A stretch of DNA of 64,000 bases from Bacteroidota bacterium (GCA_009773455.1 WSXU01000002.1:248001-312000); one strand, 5' to 3'. Positions 1 to 9,323 are shown, numbered from the stretch's first letter. Numbers and translations are program-made. The notes: generated by a model not told the origin, from the sequence alone.

Positions 1-1043
1 TTAAACTCGTTATTGAAAAAAGGGATGCGAAAAATAACTTTGTTGCGATATGGTCAACCGTGATTGATCCGGAATCAAGAATAGTGAACCCTTCCCTGCT
101 GAAGAGCCCGTATACATCTTTTTCATATTTTGAAAACGGGTCGCCCAACAATCACGTTGATATAGTAATCCTTGGTGATGGCTATACGGAAGCTGAAATG
201 CCCAAATTTCACAAGGATGTGGCCATGCTCACTGATGAATTGTTCACTGTTGAACCCTTTAGGTCAAGAAAGTCCGATTTTAATGTCAGGGCTGTTGAAA
301 CTCCTTCGGTCACCAGTGGTGTGAACAAGCCTCATCCGGGCGTATTTAACCGCACCCCGCTTTCAATGTCTTACGGGGCATTCGATTCAGAAAGGTATGC
401 TTTGACTTACGACAACCGCACCATCCGGGATGTAGCCGCCACCGTTCCCTACGATTATATGTTTATCCTTATCAACGAAAGAACCTATGGCGGAGGTGGT
501 ATATTCAATCTGTACTCCACGGTTGCAGCCGATAATAAGTTTTCACGATACATTTTTGTCCATGAATTCGGTCACTCTTTTGCTGCCCTGGCCGATGAGT
601 ATTACACTTCGGATGTCTCCTACCAGGCACCGGAAATCACGGTGGAGCCTTGGGAACCCAATGTAACAGCATTGTTCGACCCGGCAAACCTGAAATGGAA
701 AGAACTGGTAAAACCGGGAACCCCCATCCCCACCCCCTGGGGAAAAGAAGAATTCGATACATACAGTTTCGGAATACAGAAGGAACGCCGTGCCCTGCGT
801 GCCGCCAATGTTGCGGAAACGGAAATGGAGAACCTGTTTGAAAGGGAAAAGAAAACCTCTCAGGAGATGTTTGATAAAAACAAATACAGGGATGCCACCG
901 GAGCATTTGAAGGCGGCAACTATATGCAATTCGGCATTTACCGTTCAGCTCTTGACTGCATTATGTTTACCCGCAATAAGCAGGCCTTCTGCCCTGCCTG
1001 CAGCAGGGCGATATCTCAGGTGATTGAATTGTATTCAAGGTAA
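1..1043 (+). CDS. M64 family zinc metallopeptidase (IgA-peptidase-like), 5' end outside window
   Basis: The reading frame is open to the left edge (codons read from base 3), so the N-terminus is missing and the GTG at 60 is an internal Val codon rather than a start. The C-terminal catalytic domain is complete. It carries the zinc motif HEFGHSF at bases 561-575, followed by LADEYY, matching the HExxH-xx-F...DEY pattern of peptidase family M64. Upstream text (VDIVILGDGYTEAEM) is the usual start of the M64 catalytic domain. Four Cys near the end (DCIM, FCPAC) may form disulfides. The family is secreted or lipid-anchored; the substrate is unknown, and the name IgA peptidase comes from one Clostridium member. 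No T9SS sorting domain is visible at the C-terminus. Confidence 0.88.
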   Translation, partial: KLVIEKRDAKNNFVAIWSTVIDPESRIVNPSLLKSPYTSFSYFENGSPNNHVDIVILGDGYTEAEMPKFHKDVAMLTDELFTVEPFRSRKSDFNVRAVETPSVTSGVNKPHPGVFNRTPLSMSYGAFDSERYALTYDNRTIRDVAATVPYDYMFILINERTYGGGGIFNLYSTVAADNKFSRYIFVHEFGHSFAALADEYYTSDVSYQAPEITVEPWEPNVTALFDPANLKWKELVKPGTPIPTPWGKEEFDTYSFGIQKERRALRAANVAETEMENLFEREKKTSQEMFDKNKYRDATGAFEGGNYMQFGIYRSALDCIMFTRNKQAFCPACSRAISQVIELYSR

Positions 1044-1509
1044 CCATCTCACCTGTGGAGAGCCAGGAATGGTCTGGCTTCAGCAGATTCTGATTAACAA
1101 GACCGGATAGTAAATAACATTATCTGATAACCTTTACGCATGCTTTTGTCAATGTCCTCTCCGGAAAGCAACCCGAATCAGGCAGGAGCAACGTAAAAAC
1201 CGTTCATCACCCTGTTTCAACATTTCACCATTCTGATCCGGCTTTTCACCTTATTTGGTTTCCAATTGCTTAAAATTAAACTGAGTTTTGTAACTCCAAC
1301 GGACATTTTACGTCTGATCGGATACGCACACTTTAATTTACAGAACTGGACACTATAATTTCCTGCTTGAACGTTATTTAGTTTTATTCTACTGTATATT
1401 AGGTGTTTATCTGTTTGGCACAATAAATGTAAACGCAGGAAACAAGTGATTTGACAACCAGCGATATGCTCTGGCTTCATTTCTCAGGTTCACCAAAAAC
1501 CACAACGGC
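1044..1509. other. Intergenic region, no gene recognised
   Basis: 466 bases. A small hairpin (AGCCAG at 1061-1066 with CTGGCT at 1074-1079) follows the M64 stop but lacks a T-tract, so it is a weak terminator at best. The rest is AT-rich. An 87-codon minus-strand frame at 1217-1480 has no recognisable domain or signal and looks spurious. Confidence 0.5.
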
Positions 1510-2205
1510 ATGATCCGGCTTAACGGCATTCATAAATCATACATCACCGGCAACAACACATTGCATGTGTTAAAGGGCATCGACCTGAACATCGGAGCCG
1601 GCGAATTTGTCTCCATCATGGGCTCTTCCGGTTCGGGGAAGTCTACGCTGCTTAATATCATCGGGATTCTTGATGAATACGACAACGGGGACTATTACCT
1701 CGACAATACACTGATCCGGAATCAGAGTGAAACCAAAGCGGCAGGCCTGCGAAACCAATACATTGGATTTGTATTCCAGTCATTCAATCTTATTTCCTTT
1801 AAGAATGCTATGGAGAATGTTGCCCTTCCGCTATACTACCAGAATGTAAGCCGAAAGAAGCGCAACCGCATTGCCATGGAATACCTTGAACGTATGGGGC
1901 TGGCCGAGTGGGCCGAACATATGCCCAATGAACTATCGGGAGGTCAGAAACAGCGCATCGCCATCGCCAGGGCACTGATTTCAAAACCAAAAGTGATCCT
2001 GGCCGACGAACCTACCGGCGCCCTCGATACAACCACCAGTTATGAGGTGATGCAACTACTCAAAGAGATCAACCAGGAAGGCATCACCATCATCATTGTA
2101 ACCCATGAAAACGACATCGCCCATATGACCAACCGCATCATAAGGCTGAAAGACGGGCTGATAGAAAGTGAGGTACTGAATGGGAAAGCACCGGTGCTTT
2201 CATAA
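1510..2205 (+). CDS. ABC transporter ATP-binding protein (MacB/LolD-type)
   Basis: 231-residue nucleotide-binding subunit of a MacB/FtsE/LolD-class ABC system. Walker A GSSGSGKS is at residues 38-45, signature LSGGQ at 142-146, Walker B ILADE at 163-167 followed by PTGALD, then the switch His in TIIIVTHE. Length and motifs fit the stand-alone ATPase type. It begins a run of four genes (ATPase, permease, permease, adaptor) that forms a tripartite-like efflux or mechanotransmission system; no TolC-type outer membrane factor is in the window. The substrate cannot be told from sequence; such systems in Bacteroidetes export peptides, lipids or drugs. Confidence 0.93.
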   Translation: MIRLNGIHKSYITGNNTLHVLKGIDLNIGAGEFVSIMGSSGSGKSTLLNIIGILDEYDNGDYYLDNTLIRNQSETKAAGLRNQYIGFVFQSFNLISFKNAMENVALPLYYQNVSRKKRNRIAMEYLERMGLAEWAEHMPNELSGGQKQRIAIARALISKPKVILADEPTGALDTTTSYEVMQLLKEINQEGITIIIVTHENDIAHMTNRIIRLKDGLIESEVLNGKAPVLS

Positions 2206-2289
2206 AACACTTTTAAATTATCAGAATTCATCGGACACCATTTTTCATTTAAACTTTGAGCTTGGAACTTTAAACTTTAGACTTGAACG

Positions 2290-3522
2290 ATGTTTGACAC
2301 GGATAAATGGCAGGAAATCTTCAGTACCATCAAAAAGAACAAGCTCAGAACTTTTCTGACCGGGTTCAGTGTAGCCTGGGGCATCTTTATGCTGATGATT
2401 CTTCTCGGATCAGGCAATGGCCTGCAGAACGGGGTTAAGAAAGAATTCGAGTCATCGGCTACAAATACCATCTGGGTATGGAGCGGACAAACCAGCCTGC
2501 CCTATAAAGGCATGAAGCCCGGCCGAAATGTTCAGTTGGTGAATGAGGATTATGATGCAGTTAAAACAAGGGTTAAGGGCATTGATCTGAGTTCATCCCG
2601 TTACAATATCTGGGGAACAAATACACTTAGTTACAAGAAGGAATCGGGGAGTTTCAATGTAAGCAATGTCTATCCGGATTATGGTGAGATTGAAAAAGTG
2701 AAAATGATCAGGGGGCGGTATATAAACCAGCCGGATATTGATCAGTTCAGGAAGGTTACAGCCATCAGTAAACTGGTTGAAGAAGCCCTGTTTAAAGGCG
2801 AGGACCCGATGGGGAAATATATTAATGTGAACGGAGTTCCCTTCAAAGTGGTTGGTGTTTTTACGGATGATAACAATAATGACGACAATAACAGGATCAT
2901 CTATCTTCCCATAAGCACAGCCCAGCGTGTTTTCTCAGGCGATAACCGCATCAATACAATTGCACTTACCGTTGGAAAAGCTTCGGTTGAGGAAAGTAAA
3001 CAGATTGAGCAAGAGGTGCGTACGAAACTTGCTTCCCTGCATAAATTCGATCCGAACGACCCAAGGGCAATTTTTACGTGGAACAGCCTTGAAGAGTTGC
3101 AGAAGTTCCTGAGGCTGTTCGCCAGTATCAAGTTGTTTATATGGATCATAGGGTTCGGGACGATCATTGCCGGCATTGTAGGTGTGAGCAACATCATGAT
3201 GATTGTTGTTAAAGACAGGACCAAAGAGATTGGCATCCGGAAAGCCATGGGGGCAACGCCATGGAGCATTGTAAGCCTTATCCTGCAGGAAGCGGTACTG
3301 ATAACTTCCTTTGCCGGTTACCTCGGACTAGTTCTCGGGGTTGTTGTTCTTGAAACCATCGGAAGCAAAATAGAATCACAATTTTTTTCACAGCCTTCGG
3401 TTGATTTGAATATAGCTCTCTATGCACTGCTATTGCTTGTATTCAGCGGGGCCATGGCCGGGTTTATTCCTGCCCGGAGAGCAGCAGCCATCAAGCCGAT
3501 AGAAGCGCTGAGGGACGAATGA
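2290..3522 (+). CDS. FtsX-like ABC permease (MacB type), first of two
   Basis: 410 residues. It has an N-terminal transmembrane helix (about residues 20-42, LRTFLTGFSVAWGIFMLMI), a large periplasmic MacB_PCD domain, and three C-terminal helices forming the FtsX domain, ending with the typical PARRAAAIKPIEALR. The motif DRTKEIGIRKAMGA before helix 3 is the classic FtsX/MacB coupling segment that contacts the ATPase. It lies 84 bases after the ATPase gene. It is clearly related to, but not identical with, the next permease, so the pair could form a heterodimer driven by the single ATPase. Confidence 0.92.
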   Translation: MFDTDKWQEIFSTIKKNKLRTFLTGFSVAWGIFMLMILLGSGNGLQNGVKKEFESSATNTIWVWSGQTSLPYKGMKPGRNVQLVNEDYDAVKTRVKGIDLSSSRYNIWGTNTLSYKKESGSFNVSNVYPDYGEIEKVKMIRGRYINQPDIDQFRKVTAISKLVEEALFKGEDPMGKYINVNGVPFKVVGVFTDDNNNDDNNRIIYLPISTAQRVFSGDNRINTIALTVGKASVEESKQIEQEVRTKLASLHKFDPNDPRAIFTWNSLEELQKFLRLFASIKLFIWIIGFGTIIAGIVGVSNIMMIVVKDRTKEIGIRKAMGATPWSIVSLILQEAVLITSFAGYLGLVLGVVVLETIGSKIESQFFSQPSVDLNIALYALLLLVFSGAMAGFIPARRAAAIKPIEALRDE

Positions 3523-3784
3523 AAATATGACAAGGAGACAAAGAGAAAAGGAGACAAGGGGAAACAGGAATTTCTAATTTCTAAAGAAAGACACCAATAG
3601 CAGCTTTCTTTTTACTTTCTTTTACAATTGTTAGCTTTTTAATATTTGAATCATTGAACGGACAACATTGAATTATTGAACCTTTGAGGTCTGATCCCGA
3701 AAACTGTCGGGATTGCACTTGGAGCCCGCCAAAGGCGGGTAAACTTTGAACTTTACTTTAGACTTTTTACTTTTTACTTGAACT
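3523..3784. repeat. Repeat-rich intergenic segment between permease genes
   Basis: Contains several word-like repeats: a GGAGACAAGG-type purine run followed by AATTTCTAATTTCTAA (3529-3586), which reappears in inverse orientation near 47180-47237; ATTGAAT/ATTGAAC tandems (about 3648-3682); a perfect hairpin ATCCCGA-N6-TCGGGAT (3694-3713); a second hairpin CCCGCC-AAA-GGCGGG (3725-3739); and AAACTTTGA/ACTTTAGAC words (3740-3784) that resemble the leader of the preceding permease gene at 2250-2289. Short intergenic words like these are common in Bacteroidetes; their function is unknown to me. Confidence 0.7.
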
Positions 3785-5050
3785 ATGTTCGATCTTGACC
3801 GTTGGCACGAAATTATGAGCGCACTGAAGAAGAACAAGCTTCGTACGTTCTTCACGGCATTTGGTGTGTTCTGGGGCATTTTTATGCTGGTGATCATGCT
3901 TGGTTCCGGCACAGGTTTGCGCAACGGCGTAACCAGCGATTTCGGTGACTTTGCCACCAACAGCGTATTTATGTGGACCCGGCCGACAAGTGTGCCGTAC
4001 AAAGGATTACCCCGGGCAAGAAATTTCAATTTCAGGAATGATGACATTGAGGCGCTCCGGCGCGAGGTCCCTGAAATAGATATCCTGGCTCCGCGTACCC
4101 AGGGAGGCGATTTTGAGGGTGCAAACAATGTGATCAGAGGTATAAAATCTGGTGCTTTCTCGGTTATGGGTGATTACCCCGAATGGAACCTGATTGATCC
4201 GGTAATCATTGACCACGGTCGTTTTCTGAATCATGCCGACCTGAAGGAAAAACGTAAGGTCGCCGTTATCGGCAACAAGGTTTATGAAGTACTTTTTAAT
4301 CCGGGCGAAAAAGCCATTGGCCAGTATATTCAGATTCAGGGTGTCTATTTTCAGGTGGTCGGAGTGTTTAAGCCCAGAAATAATGGCGTAAACTTCGGTG
4401 GGGAAAAGGCACAGAGCATTTTTATCCCCCTTACCACTTTTCAGCGGGTATACAACTGGGGTGATATCATTGGCTGGTTTGCATTCACTTCCAAACCGGG
4501 AATTGCTGCCTCCGAAGTGGAAGAAAAAGCGGCTGCCCTGCTAAAACGCAGACATACCGTTGCCCCGGAAGATACCCAGGGGATAGGGTCTTTCAATATG
4601 GAAAAACAATACAAACAAATGACAGGTCTCTTTGCCGGAATCAACGGACTGATCTGGATTGTCGGAATCGGCACGCTGCTGGCAGGTGTAATCGGTATCA
4701 GCAACATTATGCTGGTGATTGTGAAGGAGAGGACCAAAGAAATTGGCATTCAACGCGCCATCGGGGCAAAGCCCTGGAACATCATCTCGCAGATCATCAC
4801 CGAATCGGTATTCCTGACCACCTTTGCCGGATACTTCGGCCTGGTTATCGGGGTTGCCATTCTTGAAGGCGTAAACTATGCCCTGGTTTCAAGCGGGGCT
4901 GAATCAAATATGTTCAAGAATCCAAACATAGATTTCAATATGGCCATGACTGCCCTGGTAATCCTCGTGATCTCAGGTGCGGTTGCGGGCCTGATTCCGG
5001 CACGCAAGGCGGTCAGCATCAAACCCATTGATGCACTCAGATACGAATAA
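3785..5050 (+). CDS. FtsX-like ABC permease (MacB type), second of two
   Basis: 421 residues with the same architecture as the upstream permease: N-terminal helix (LRTFFTAFGVFWGIFMLVI, about 18-40), periplasmic MacB_PCD domain, three C-terminal helices and the ending PARKAVSIKPIDALRYE. The coupling segment ERTKEIGIQRAIGA is present. The start MFDLDRWHEIMSALKKNKLR aligns with MFDTDKWQEIFSTIKKNKLR of the first permease, confirming both starts and indicating gene duplication. The adaptor gene follows closely. Confidence 0.92.
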   Translation: MFDLDRWHEIMSALKKNKLRTFFTAFGVFWGIFMLVIMLGSGTGLRNGVTSDFGDFATNSVFMWTRPTSVPYKGLPRARNFNFRNDDIEALRREVPEIDILAPRTQGGDFEGANNVIRGIKSGAFSVMGDYPEWNLIDPVIIDHGRFLNHADLKEKRKVAVIGNKVYEVLFNPGEKAIGQYIQIQGVYFQVVGVFKPRNNGVNFGGEKAQSIFIPLTTFQRVYNWGDIIGWFAFTSKPGIAASEVEEKAAALLKRRHTVAPEDTQGIGSFNMEKQYKQMTGLFAGINGLIWIVGIGTLLAGVIGISNIMLVIVKERTKEIGIQRAIGAKPWNIISQIITESVFLTTFAGYFGLVIGVAILEGVNYALVSSGAESNMFKNPNIDFNMAMTALVILVISGAVAGLIPARKAVSIKPIDALRYE

Positions 5051-5083
5051 GCAGTTTTGTTAACCCAAAAAGAAGAGCATACA

Positions 5084-6193
5084 ATGAAAAAGGCTTTGAA
5101 AATAGTTATTGGCGTCATTATCCTTGTGGTATTTGCAGGTACCATCGTTTACCTGTACCGGAAATCACAGGCAAAACCTGTAGTTTATGAAACAACCACA
5201 GCACAGGTCACCAATATTGTGAAGAAAACGGTAGCAACCGGTAAAGTCGTTCCCCGTAAAGAGATCGAAATCAAACCCCAGGTTTCAGGTATCATTTCAG
5301 AACTGTATGTTGAAGCAGGCCAGAAGGTTAAAAAGGGAGATATGATCGCCAAAGTGCGCATCATCCCCAATATGATTAATCTGAACGAAGCAGAATCCAG
5401 GGTAAACAGGGCAAAGATCAACCTCGACAATGCCCGGCAGAATTATGACCGTCAGAAAACGCTGTACGACAGTCGGGTCATAGCCATTGCTGAGCTTCAG
5501 AACTATGAAGTGGCCCTGAAAACTGCCCGTGAAGATCTGGATGCTGCCGAAAACAACCTGCAGCTGATCCGCGAAGGCATCACCAAAACCGCCGGGGCAG
5601 CAAGCAATACCATCATCAGATCAACGATCGAAGGTATGGTGCTGACGGTGCCGGTTGAAGTCGGCAACTCTGTGATCGAAAGCAACACGTTCAACGATGG
5701 TACCACCATTGCCACCATCGCCGATATGGGAGAAATGATTTTCAAGGGAAAAGTTGATGAGTCAGAGGTGGGTAAACTGCACGAAGGCATGGAACTGATT
5801 ATGACAGTGGGTGCTATTGATACAGAGAAATTCACAGCAAAACTCGAGCATATTTCCCCTAAAGGTGTGGAAGAAAACGGCGCCATTCAGTTTGAAATAA
5901 GGGCCGCTGTCGAACTGAAGGAAAATATGTTTATCCGTGCCGGGTACAGCGCAAATGCTGATATTGTTCTCGAGCACCGCGACAGTGTGTTGGCTGTCCA
6001 GGAAAGCCTGATCAAATATGAAGGCGACACGGCATCGGTTGAGGTAGAAACCGCCCCACAAACCTTTAAGAAGAAAATAATCAAAACCGGCCTCAGCGAT
6101 GGGGTGAATGTGGAAGTACTATCAGGAATTACTAAAAAAGATAAACTGAAGATACAGAACGCGCCGGAAGCTGGTCCTGAAGAGAAAAAATAA
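5084..6193 (+). CDS. HlyD/AcrA-family periplasmic adaptor of the MacB-like system
   Basis: 369 residues from the ATG at 5084, preferred over a TTG at 5057 because it directly precedes the membrane anchor (KKALKIVIGVIILVVFAGTIVYLY) and has a purine-rich AAGAAGAG upstream. After the anchor come a barrel-sandwich (lipoyl-like) half motif (IKPQVSGIISELYVEAGQ), a coiled-coil hairpin (about 95-170), the return lipoyl half (STIEGMVLTVPVEVG) and a beta-barrel domain; this order is that of MacA-type membrane fusion proteins. It links the inner-membrane permeases to an outer-membrane channel not encoded here. The tail is charged (PEAGPEEKK). Confidence 0.9.
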   Translation: MKKALKIVIGVIILVVFAGTIVYLYRKSQAKPVVYETTTAQVTNIVKKTVATGKVVPRKEIEIKPQVSGIISELYVEAGQKVKKGDMIAKVRIIPNMINLNEAESRVNRAKINLDNARQNYDRQKTLYDSRVIAIAELQNYEVALKTAREDLDAAENNLQLIREGITKTAGAASNTIIRSTIEGMVLTVPVEVGNSVIESNTFNDGTTIATIADMGEMIFKGKVDESEVGKLHEGMELIMTVGAIDTEKFTAKLEHISPKGVEENGAIQFEIRAAVELKENMFIRAGYSANADIVLEHRDSVLAVQESLIKYEGDTASVEVETAPQTFKKKIIKTGLSDGVNVEVLSGITKKDKLKIQNAPEAGPEEKK

Positions 6194-6216
6194 CTGTTAA
6201 TCAATACTCAGTATAT

Positions 6217-6254
6217 AGCAAACCCGGAGCATTAAAAGCCCGGGTTTGCTGTTT
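6217..6254 (+). terminator. Rho-independent terminator after the efflux operon
   Basis: 11-bp stem AGCAAACCCGG (6217-6227) with CCGGGTTTGCT (6240-6250), 12-base loop, followed by GTTTT. It lies between convergent genes. Confidence 0.8.
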
Positions 6255-6437
6255 TATCAGTTGACCGGTATCCGGATTTATCGGAATCCCGGACATCATA
6301 TTAATATGCATTTCTCTATTCAGATCATGCACTGATAAATCATGAAACGAAAAAATAACTATGACATATTGGGGATGAAATTGTTAATGAAGACCACTAA
6401 TCCGGTAAATAGCATACCGAACTGAAGCCGCTATCCA

Positions 6438-9101
6438 TCACTTTGTTGATTGCCTGATCTGCTTCATTAACTGATCGCCCAGCCCGATGCTGTACCCCTC
6501 CGAATGCCAGACAATCTCCCCTTTTCCGTTGATCAGTACAACAACCGGGTACTGTGGAATACCCTCTATGCTGCATGCTACGCTTACAGAAGCAGAAACT
6601 TCGGCTTTTTCATCCGAGCCAAATGCAGATTTCACCGGAATACCCTTATAGATGGTATGGTTAAAACCCGGAGTGAGCTTATCTTTTGCAACCAGGAAGA
6701 GCAACTGACCACCCCAGATGTCCAGCCCGCTCTTCACGGTCCTGATGTCTTCCATCAGGTGTCGGGTTGGTTCCTTCCCGGGGTCAATAATGGCAATGAC
6801 CATCCCTTTTTCCGAAGTGAAATCAGCAAGTTTTACAGATCCTCCCGCCTGAAGTTTCCGGAAACCTGCTTGCATGTCTGCCTTGCCCAGAATACCCGAT
6901 TGTTGTTTTTCAGAGGCCAGACTGACTGTTACCCTGGTTGTCTCATTCAATCTGATACGAAAGTAGTTTATGCTGCAAACAACCGACCCGTCAGCCTGCC
7001 TGTTTCCGGTCATCAACCGGTAAAGTCCGGTATCAACCGTCAGATTGCACGGGAATGTCCTGAGAGACTCGTCTGACTCATAGTCAAGGGTGATAAACCG
7101 GCCTTTATCAAGCCGGGCCAGGGTATAATGAATATAATACTGTGGAATAAAAGATTTATCATCCGATTTGTTCTCTAGTAAAATATTTCCCTTAGCACCG
7201 GGAGAGACAATCCTTCCTGAAAAATAAACTTCATTCCACAACCCGTTTCGGAAAAACTGGGGTACACGGGTTGCCGGTTCAAGTCGGGATGGAATGCCGA
7301 AACTCCTGCATATGGCCACAAATAAAACATCACGTGAGTATCTGTCGGACCGCTTCAACTGGAGCACTCCTTCCGGACTTAAAGGCACATTGTAATAATT
7401 TGAAACTGTATCAAGCACGATGTGATCAGTGATCCAGTTTACGATTTCAACGGGATTTTTCCTGAACAATTCAGCCATTTCAGGAGCAAACAATTGTTGT
7501 GTCCGGCTCCGCCATTTTGTTACGAATTCCCTGCCAATCCTGGGTGAAAGCACATACCGGTCAATATACTCCTTTCCTGAATTTTCCACCATAGAAGGAT
7601 ACTTTCCAAATGCATTCAAATGATCATTCATAACAGAAGCCTGAATGTCATGCAGATCCTTTTCTGAAATGTTGGCCAGGAGAGCCATTCCTGTACCTGA
7701 ATTTTCATCTGTAAATCCGTTTACAAATGCCGCGATCTCCTTCCAGTTGCCACGGCTGTTCATGAGGTAACCCCATAATTCGCGGCCATCCAGGCCCTTT
7801 CCGGTTGCAATTTTAACTGCAGAAACCGAATCAATAAATGTTGCGATATAGGCATTCCGTATTGAATCTTCCTGCTTTAGCCTGTGGTTGTTGATTTCAG
7901 CTTTCGACTGATCGGCTGGCGGCAACTGCTTTCTGGCCGGTGGAATCAGGGTGAATATTTTATCCGGAAGGTTGTAATCAGCTGAATTCAATTGAATTAC
8001 GATGGTATCAGTGTCCTTTGTCTTAACAACCTGATGTCCAAAAAAGCCATCCTTTGATGCCCACACCACCAGATCACCAAAACCTGTGGTTACATCACAA
8101 AATCCTTGTTTATCTGTGAATTTGGTTGCTATCGGGTAGAATTCGGCATAATTGTAAAGCGAATATTCAACCCTCACATTCTCAACCGGTTTACCTTTTC
8201 TGTCATTGATCTTCACCGGGACTTTTCTGGTATCTGTATAATTCCTGAGCAGGTTCAGTCTGGTAAATCTGTCATTTCTTTCTAACACTTCCTCATCACC
8301 CCTATACTGACCATAAACGAACGTATGAGTCATCATAGCCCGTTTCACAGGTTCTGCAAACCAGGCCATATCAAGGGCCGGTTCCGGCTCACAGGCTCCC
8401 ATAAAATGCCATTTACCGTCAATCCAGATTTCTACCCAGGCATGGTTGTCATCGGTATGAGCCCATCGGGGGGTATATACCTGTCTGGCCGGAATGCCGA
8501 CAGCCCGCAAGGCGGAAACGGTGAAAGTGGACTCCTCTCCGCATCGGCCAAAAGCAGTTCTCACTGAAGTTAACGGACCGGATGTCCGCTCATCGGTCGA
8601 TTTGTAATTCACTTTTTCGTGACACCAGTGATTGACTTCAAGGGCTGCTTCAGCCATGTCCATTCCCTTTAGGCGGTCCTTCAGCTCTCTGAGGAAAACC
8701 TGCCGGGCCGTATCGGTATATTCATTGTTGACACGGTATGGAAGGACAAAGTGAAGAAACACCTCCTCAGGGATCTGCTTTCCCCACTTAAAAAACGCTC
8801 TTGCTTCCAGTGCACTTCTTACCTGTTTAAGATTGTATTCCCCGTCATTCATGGCCAGATCGCTCAGTGGCATAAAGGCATAGAGGAATTCAAGTCCTTC
8901 TGTCTCAGCTATCGTGAGTTGCTGATTAAAAACGGAAAAAAGCACTGAATCCCGGCCTTTGGCCAGTTCCTTTTGAATCAGGAATTGACTATGCACCTGT
9001 TTTCTGAAATCTTTATCAACAATGAGATGCTTATTATCTGATATCTTACAGGACATTAAAAAACCCAACGAAACGAAAATGACCAGGATAGAATATTTCA
9101 T
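6438..9101 (-). CDS. Transglutaminase-like lipoprotein with thioredoxin-like C-terminus
   Basis: 887 residues. Signal peptide with lipobox LMSC (Cys18) predicts a lipoprotein. The transglutaminase-like core has the catalytic Cys in GRCGEES (Cys187) and the His in DNHAWVEIW (His220). The canonical third residue (Asp) falls in WHFMGACEPE, where Gly stands at the expected place, so activity may use another residue or be altered. A carboxypeptidase-regulatory-like beta domain follows (about 295-345). The last ~120 residues look like a thioredoxin fold: cis-Pro segment YPVVVLINGKGEIVWHSEGY, but no CxxC. It faces the efflux operon tail to tail. It probably cleaves or crosslinks peptides outside the cytoplasm; the substrate is unknown. 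Confidence 0.8.
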   Translation of the reverse strand: MKYSILVIFVSLGFLMSCKISDNKHLIVDKDFRKQVHSQFLIQKELAKGRDSVLFSVFNQQLTIAETEGLEFLYAFMPLSDLAMNDGEYNLKQVRSALEARAFFKWGKQIPEEVFLHFVLPYRVNNEYTDTARQVFLRELKDRLKGMDMAEAALEVNHWCHEKVNYKSTDERTSGPLTSVRTAFGRCGEESTFTVSALRAVGIPARQVYTPRWAHTDDNHAWVEIWIDGKWHFMGACEPEPALDMAWFAEPVKRAMMTHTFVYGQYRGDEEVLERNDRFTRLNLLRNYTDTRKVPVKINDRKGKPVENVRVEYSLYNYAEFYPIATKFTDKQGFCDVTTGFGDLVVWASKDGFFGHQVVKTKDTDTIVIQLNSADYNLPDKIFTLIPPARKQLPPADQSKAEINNHRLKQEDSIRNAYIATFIDSVSAVKIATGKGLDGRELWGYLMNSRGNWKEIAAFVNGFTDENSGTGMALLANISEKDLHDIQASVMNDHLNAFGKYPSMVENSGKEYIDRYVLSPRIGREFVTKWRSRTQQLFAPEMAELFRKNPVEIVNWITDHIVLDTVSNYYNVPLSPEGVLQLKRSDRYSRDVLFVAICRSFGIPSRLEPATRVPQFFRNGLWNEVYFSGRIVSPGAKGNILLENKSDDKSFIPQYYIHYTLARLDKGRFITLDYESDESLRTFPCNLTVDTGLYRLMTGNRQADGSVVCSINYFRIRLNETTRVTVSLASEKQQSGILGKADMQAGFRKLQAGGSVKLADFTSEKGMVIAIIDPGKEPTRHLMEDIRTVKSGLDIWGGQLLFLVAKDKLTPGFNHTIYKGIPVKSAFGSDEKAEVSASVSVACSIEGIPQYPVVVLINGKGEIVWHSEGYSIGLGDQLMKQIRQSTK

Positions 9102-9207
9102 TTTTTAAAATTTTTAACTTCTGCCGAAATTAAAAAAGATTTGGGTTAATTGATACAGCTGCTTTGGAAAATTCTTTCCGAAATACCCGATGAACAATCA
9201 TTTTCGT

Positions 9208-9215
9208 TACCTTTG
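9208..9215 (+). promoter_or_regulatory. Promoter -7 element of the asnB leader
   Basis: TACCTTTG is a perfect match to the Bacteroidetes -7 consensus TAnnTTTG. No good TTG is present 19-20 bases upstream, so the -33 element is weak. Transcription would start near 9222, about 16 bases before the leader-peptide ATG. Confidence 0.65.
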
Positions 9216-9237
9216 CGTTAATAGGTTAGAGAATTTT

Positions 9238-9288
9238 ATGACAAATTACAGCAATTCGGTTTTAAACAATAATCCTGTCGCGGATTAG
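9238..9288 (+). CDS. Asn-rich leader peptide of asnB attenuator (16 aa)
   Basis: An ATG at 9238 opens a 16-codon frame, MTNYSNSVLNNNPVAD, ending in TAG at 9286-9288. Five of 16 residues are Asn, including three in a row at codons 10-12 (9265-9273). It sits between a consensus -7 box and an intrinsic terminator, directly upstream of asparagine synthetase. This is the layout of amino-acid biosynthetic leader peptides such as those of trp or his operons: stalling on Asn codons when charged tRNA-Asn is scarce would spare the terminator. That it is translated is inference; the amino-acid match with the downstream enzyme is the main support. Confidence 0.75.
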   Translation: MTNYSNSVLNNNPVAD

Positions 9289-9323
9289 GAAAGCTGTTTT
9301 GTTGACCATAAAAAAAGGCTTTC
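9289..9323 (+). promoter_or_regulatory. Predicted antiterminator of asnB leader
   Basis: GAAAGCT (9289-9295) plus TTTT (9297-9300) can pair with AAAA (9313-9316) and GGCTTTC (9317-9323), with G9296 bulged and one G-U pair. This would occupy the left arm of the terminator. The 5' arm starts immediately after the leader stop codon, so a ribosome that finishes the peptide would cover it and favour termination, whereas a ribosome stalled at the Asn run would leave it free. Confidence 0.65.

Noticed and set aside
1217-1480. 87-codon minus-strand reading frame
   Set aside because: No domain, signal peptide or promoter; composition is unlike neighbouring proteins; lies in an AT-rich gap.
3529-3586. 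Possible CRISPR or tandem array
   Set aside because: Words are degenerate, without regular spacer length or cas genes nearby.
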